From the NCBI RefSeq assembly GCF_021389975.1, contig NZ_CP089981.1, forward strand, positions 5,295,501 to 5,359,500: DNA of 64,000 bases, read 5' to 3'. The stretch is from Fulvivirga ulvae. GTDB lineage: Bacteria; Bacteroidota; Bacteroidia; Cytophagales; Cyclobacteriaceae. Shown here piece after piece: positions 61,386-64,000 of this stretch. Every line of letters starts with the position of its first letter. Position 1 is the stretch's first letter. The position numbers were made by a program, and so were the translations under genes. Under the pieces are notes generated by a model. That model saw only the letters and a program-made list of their open reading frames with translations. It ran no database searches and had not been told where the DNA came from.

Positions 61386-64000
61386 TTAAAGCCTTCCTTT
61401 AACCCAGTCTGGGGCTCTGGATTTATTGTTTTCTTTTTGCATAAGCTGCCGTACCCAATACAAGCAAAACATCAACCCTATGCCCCCGAAAGCCCAATAC
61501 CAACCTTTGTGATTTTCATTTTGAGCAATTGGTTTTATATTTCCCATGACAACAAAACTGTTCCAGTAGAAGGGATGCTGACCTAGTGGAGAAGCCTGAT
61601 CCAGGTAGTTAAGTTTGGCCATTCTCAGTGCCTCATCCTTGTTCTTTCCTTTGGCAAGGTTCCTGTAAAATTCCCCCATGATAATTGACGAAGACTTATC
61701 GTCAACACGCCAATGGCTCATCACTACTGAAGGACATCCTGCATATTGAAAGGCCCTAGCGAGACTCATAAGCCCTTCGCCGCTATGTAATTCTCCACTA
61801 CCTGTATTGCACGCACTCAAGACGGCTAGTTGTGTATTAATATGCTTGCTGTAAATCTCAAAACTATGTAAATAGCTATCATTTAAGCTGTCAGTAGCAT
61901 GGCTAAAAACAAGTTTGGAGTTCATTGGATCTTCATCGTCGACCAGGGCATGCATGGCAAGATGAACGATATCATAATCATTTATCCGTTCATTGAACAT
62001 CTTCTCGGTAGCCATTTCCGAATGAAGGAACTCACCTTCAAAATATTGGTTAATAGACTGGAGTTCTGTTTGGTTCCATTTCAAAGGTGTGACTTCGTCG
62101 CGAAACTTGCCTAATATTTGAAGATCAACGGTGGACTTTACCTGTTCCGGATAGTTTGGAGCAAATGCGAGTACCAAGGATTTCCTTTTTACGTCTGGTA
62201 GCAAATGCTCCTTGAACAAAAGGGTAACTGAGTATGCATAAGAGATGTTATAATGTTTAATGAGGTAGGGCAATTTACTATATTGCTGCTTTTGATCAGA
62301 GTCTGGTTTCCCGGACAGCAGGAGTTCAAATGGTACTTGGTGTAAAGGGCCATTTGGAATAACATATAGTTTTTTTATTCCCGGAAGGTTGCTGAGTAAT
62401 GGTTTTACCTGATCCTGGTAAAGTTTATAAGCCACTTGAGTATATGCATCAAAGGCTTTCTGCTGATTATTAAGAAAAAATTCAGGTTTTAAACTATGTT
62501 GTAGCGTACTTATCTGATCCTTGGTAATGGCTGGCAATTCTTCTATAATAACACTATCTTTGCTAATAGCGAATACATAAGTGCCTTCTTCGGTACTGAA
62601 ATACTCCAAAAGTGCTTCCTGCTTCTTAAGCTTACTTTGAACCTCTGTCAAAGATTGGGTTTCGTAATTATATTTTATATCATAATATCTAGGGTAGGCC
62701 TTTTCCAATGACTGGATTAACGAGTCCAACTTGCGGTTAAGGTTAAATAGCTTCTCGTTATATTCATTGAATTTTACTGAATCCTTTATATCAGTCAAGG
62801 CCTGCAAACATAATGACTGATAATAGGAAATATCTAAATTAAGATCACCTTCTAACTGTTTAAGATTATTCGGCAACAAGTCCTGTTGTTTACCCGATTT
62901 TGAATTTATAGCTTCTAAAATCACATTGGCTTTGCTCTTTTGACTAAAATAGAACGCAAGCTCCCTATATTCATTGTTTTTAGTGTTATTAAACAATACT
63001 AAGCATACTTTAATTGCATTTTTATAGAGAGGTTTGGCATATTGTTCCAAAAACGCCTTATCACTCCCATTTACATATGATTTAAGCCTTTTGTCAACCA
63101 GTTTATCGCAAAGCTGAAAATTTTTAAGAGCAGTTTCTAAGTCTTTTAAATCACTGTTCTTTTCATATAGTCCATAAAATGTAATTCCCTTATCCCTTAA
63201 TGTGCCAAATAATGCATCTGCATCCATGTAATTACTAAGAGATGGAGAGGCATAAACTGATGTGTTATTAAAATCTATTACATTGGCAATTAATGCTTCT
63301 TGCAAATGATTTAAGGCTAATCCATATTCTTTTCTTTTTGAATAGACCATTCCTATTTCTGCATATACATGTTCTACTTTTGGATGCTTTAAGCCGAAAA
63401 TACTTTTTCGTAGATGAAGGGATTTTTTTAAATATTTCAATGCCAGTTGGTCATAACCAAGTTCGGAATATAATTTTCCCATAAGGAAATAACAAGTAGC
63501 TAAAATAGTCTTACCGTAAATAGAAGGGTCGTTTTGTAAAATTTCTACTCCACGAAGGCAAGTTTTGATAGCCAAATTATGCTTCTTATCTAGCTGATAA
63601 GTACTTGCGATATTAAAATAGATCAACGCAATCTTGGCATTGCTTACTTTTATTGTTTTGCAAATACTAAGAGCCTTATTAAAATATTTATGTGCTTCAG
63701 TGTTTCGTTTACAGTTAACATAGTTAACACCAATATTAATATAGCTGTCGGCAATATAACGATGATAAGGTGGGTAAATTTTGTTTTCAATAGCCAGAGC
63801 CCTCAAATTATATTCCAATGCCAAATTGTGCTGAAAAGAACTAGAGTATACAAGGGCAATATTATAGTATAACTTATCAAGTTCATAATTATTTTTATAT
63901 GGAGATTTTTTATAACAATCTATAGCTCTTAAGTAAAATCCTTCCGCTACTTTATCATGGCCTTTTTTTGCATTTATTAAACCTATTCCGAAATAGGAAT
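61386..64000 (-). CDS. TPR-CHAT domain protein with C-terminal membrane helix (5' cut by window edge)
   Basis: A TTG at 63824 is not the start: the frame stays open to the right edge with more TPR sequence. The visible part is at least 870 aa: TPR repeats from the edge to about 63200, a helical linker, then a CHAT caspase-like domain with the catalytic pair as His in HLAMHALVDDED and Cys in LSACNTGSG. LHQVPFELLLSG is the family's preceding strand. A single transmembrane helix lies near the C-terminus (WAFGGIGLMFCLYWVRQLM). TPR-CHAT proteins are proteases in several bacterial immune and regulatory systems; no effector partner is visible here. Confidence 0.88.
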   Translation of the reverse strand, partial: SYFGIGLINAKKGHDKVAEGFYLRAIDCYKKSPYKNNYELDKLYYNIALVYSSSFQHNLALEYNLRALAIENKIYPPYHRYIADSYINIGVNYVNCKRNTEAHKYFNKALSICKTIKVSNAKIALIYFNIASTYQLDKKHNLAIKTCLRGVEILQNDPSIYGKTILATCYFLMGKLYSELGYDQLALKYLKKSLHLRKSIFGLKHPKVEHVYAEIGMVYSKRKEYGLALNHLQEALIANVIDFNNTSVYASPSLSNYMDADALFGTLRDKGITFYGLYEKNSDLKDLETALKNFQLCDKLVDKRLKSYVNGSDKAFLEQYAKPLYKNAIKVCLVLFNNTKNNEYRELAFYFSQKSKANVILEAINSKSGKQQDLLPNNLKQLEGDLNLDISYYQSLCLQALTDIKDSVKFNEYNEKLFNLNRKLDSLIQSLEKAYPRYYDIKYNYETQSLTEVQSKLKKQEALLEYFSTEEGTYVFAISKDSVIIEELPAITKDQISTLQHSLKPEFFLNNQQKAFDAYTQVAYKLYQDQVKPLLSNLPGIKKLYVIPNGPLHQVPFELLLSGKPDSDQKQQYSKLPYLIKHYNISYAYSVTLLFKEHLLPDVKRKSLVLAFAPNYPEQVKSTVDLQILGKFRDEVTPLKWNQTELQSINQYFEGEFLHSEMATEKMFNERINDYDIVHLAMHALVDDEDPMNSKLVFSHATDSLNDSYLHSFEIYSKHINTQLAVLSACNTGSGELHSGEGLMSLARAFQYAGCPSVVMSHWRVDDKSSSIIMGEFYRNLAKGKNKDEALRMAKLNYLDQASPLGQHPFYWNSFVVMGNIKPIAQNENHKGWYWAFGGIGLMFCLYWVRQLMQKENNKSRAPDWVKGRL

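Noticed and set aside
1..64000. CRISPR arrays, tRNA or rRNA genes, integrase or prophage
   Set aside because: No regular direct repeats with spacers, no cloverleaf-like sequence and no integrase or phage structural genes were found.

Overview
The window looks like a chromosome segment from a Bacteroidota bacterium, most likely a Cytophagales/Fulvivirga-like marine or soil type. The evidence is family content: several MacB/FtsX-type permeases ending in the KEIGIRKVLGA block, LytS/LytTR two-component pairs, a TonB receptor with NAD-salvage genes, TPR-SpoIIE and TPR-CHAT proteins, a RAYT transposase with a Bacteroidota-style palindrome, and start codons with no clear Shine-Dalgarno sequence. No rRNA, tRNA or CRISPR array was seen. 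Both ends cut genes: a permease on the left and a TPR-CHAT protein on the right.

Region 1 (1-12.6 kb). After the permease end and a terminator there is an ABC exporter (minus strand). Divergent from it is a tight seven-gene operon (3692-11802): an extended SDR epimerase/dehydratase, a DegT-type aminotransferase, two tandem related two-domain glycosyltransferases, a sulfotransferase, a PIG-L deacetylase and a GT20 (trehalose-6-phosphate-synthase-like) glycosyltransferase. A nucleotidyltransferase lies convergent to it. Together they look like a biosynthesis and export locus for a sulfated, amino-sugar-containing oligosaccharide or surface glycoconjugate; the product cannot be deduced.

Region 2 (12.9-27.2 kb). 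It holds a tiny YqaE/Pmp3 membrane protein and then a LytTR regulator plus LytS-type kinase divergent from an ABC ATPase and a 1186-aa ABC permease fused to an M1 metallopeptidase. Next come a HisKA-only membrane protein, an esterase-fold/TPR protein, a second LytTR/kinase pair, an intradiol-dioxygenase-like lipoprotein, a membrane-anchored LytTR regulator and an alkylglycerol-monooxygenase-like hydroxylase.

Region 3 (27.5-46.6 kb). It contains a PadR regulator with a 905-aa permease, a TPR-SpoIIE phosphatase, a lipoprotein, a TonB receptor-PnuC-NadR vitamin B3 salvage operon, a repeat island, a DJ-1/PfpI protein with an AraC-type membrane regulator, KatG, a second esterase-fold/TPR lipoprotein, a SnoaL-like protein, a cyclase-fold/SRPBCC fusion and a PhyH-type dioxygenase.

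Region 4 (46.7-64 kb). It contains a two-gene secreted operon whose first gene seems to lack a normal start codon, a YcjF/DUF697-type protein, a frameshifted RAYT transposase carrying a 44-bp palindrome, YaaA, a GAF histidine kinase, a second complete copy of the LytTR/kinase/ABC ATPase/ABC-M1 module, a permease remnant and a TPR-CHAT protein.

The clearest system-level signals are the duplicated LytTR-ABC-M1 module, in which both divergent promoter regions carry direct repeats with a 21-bp period as expected for LytTR operators, and the glycan/amino-sugar cluster in region 1.
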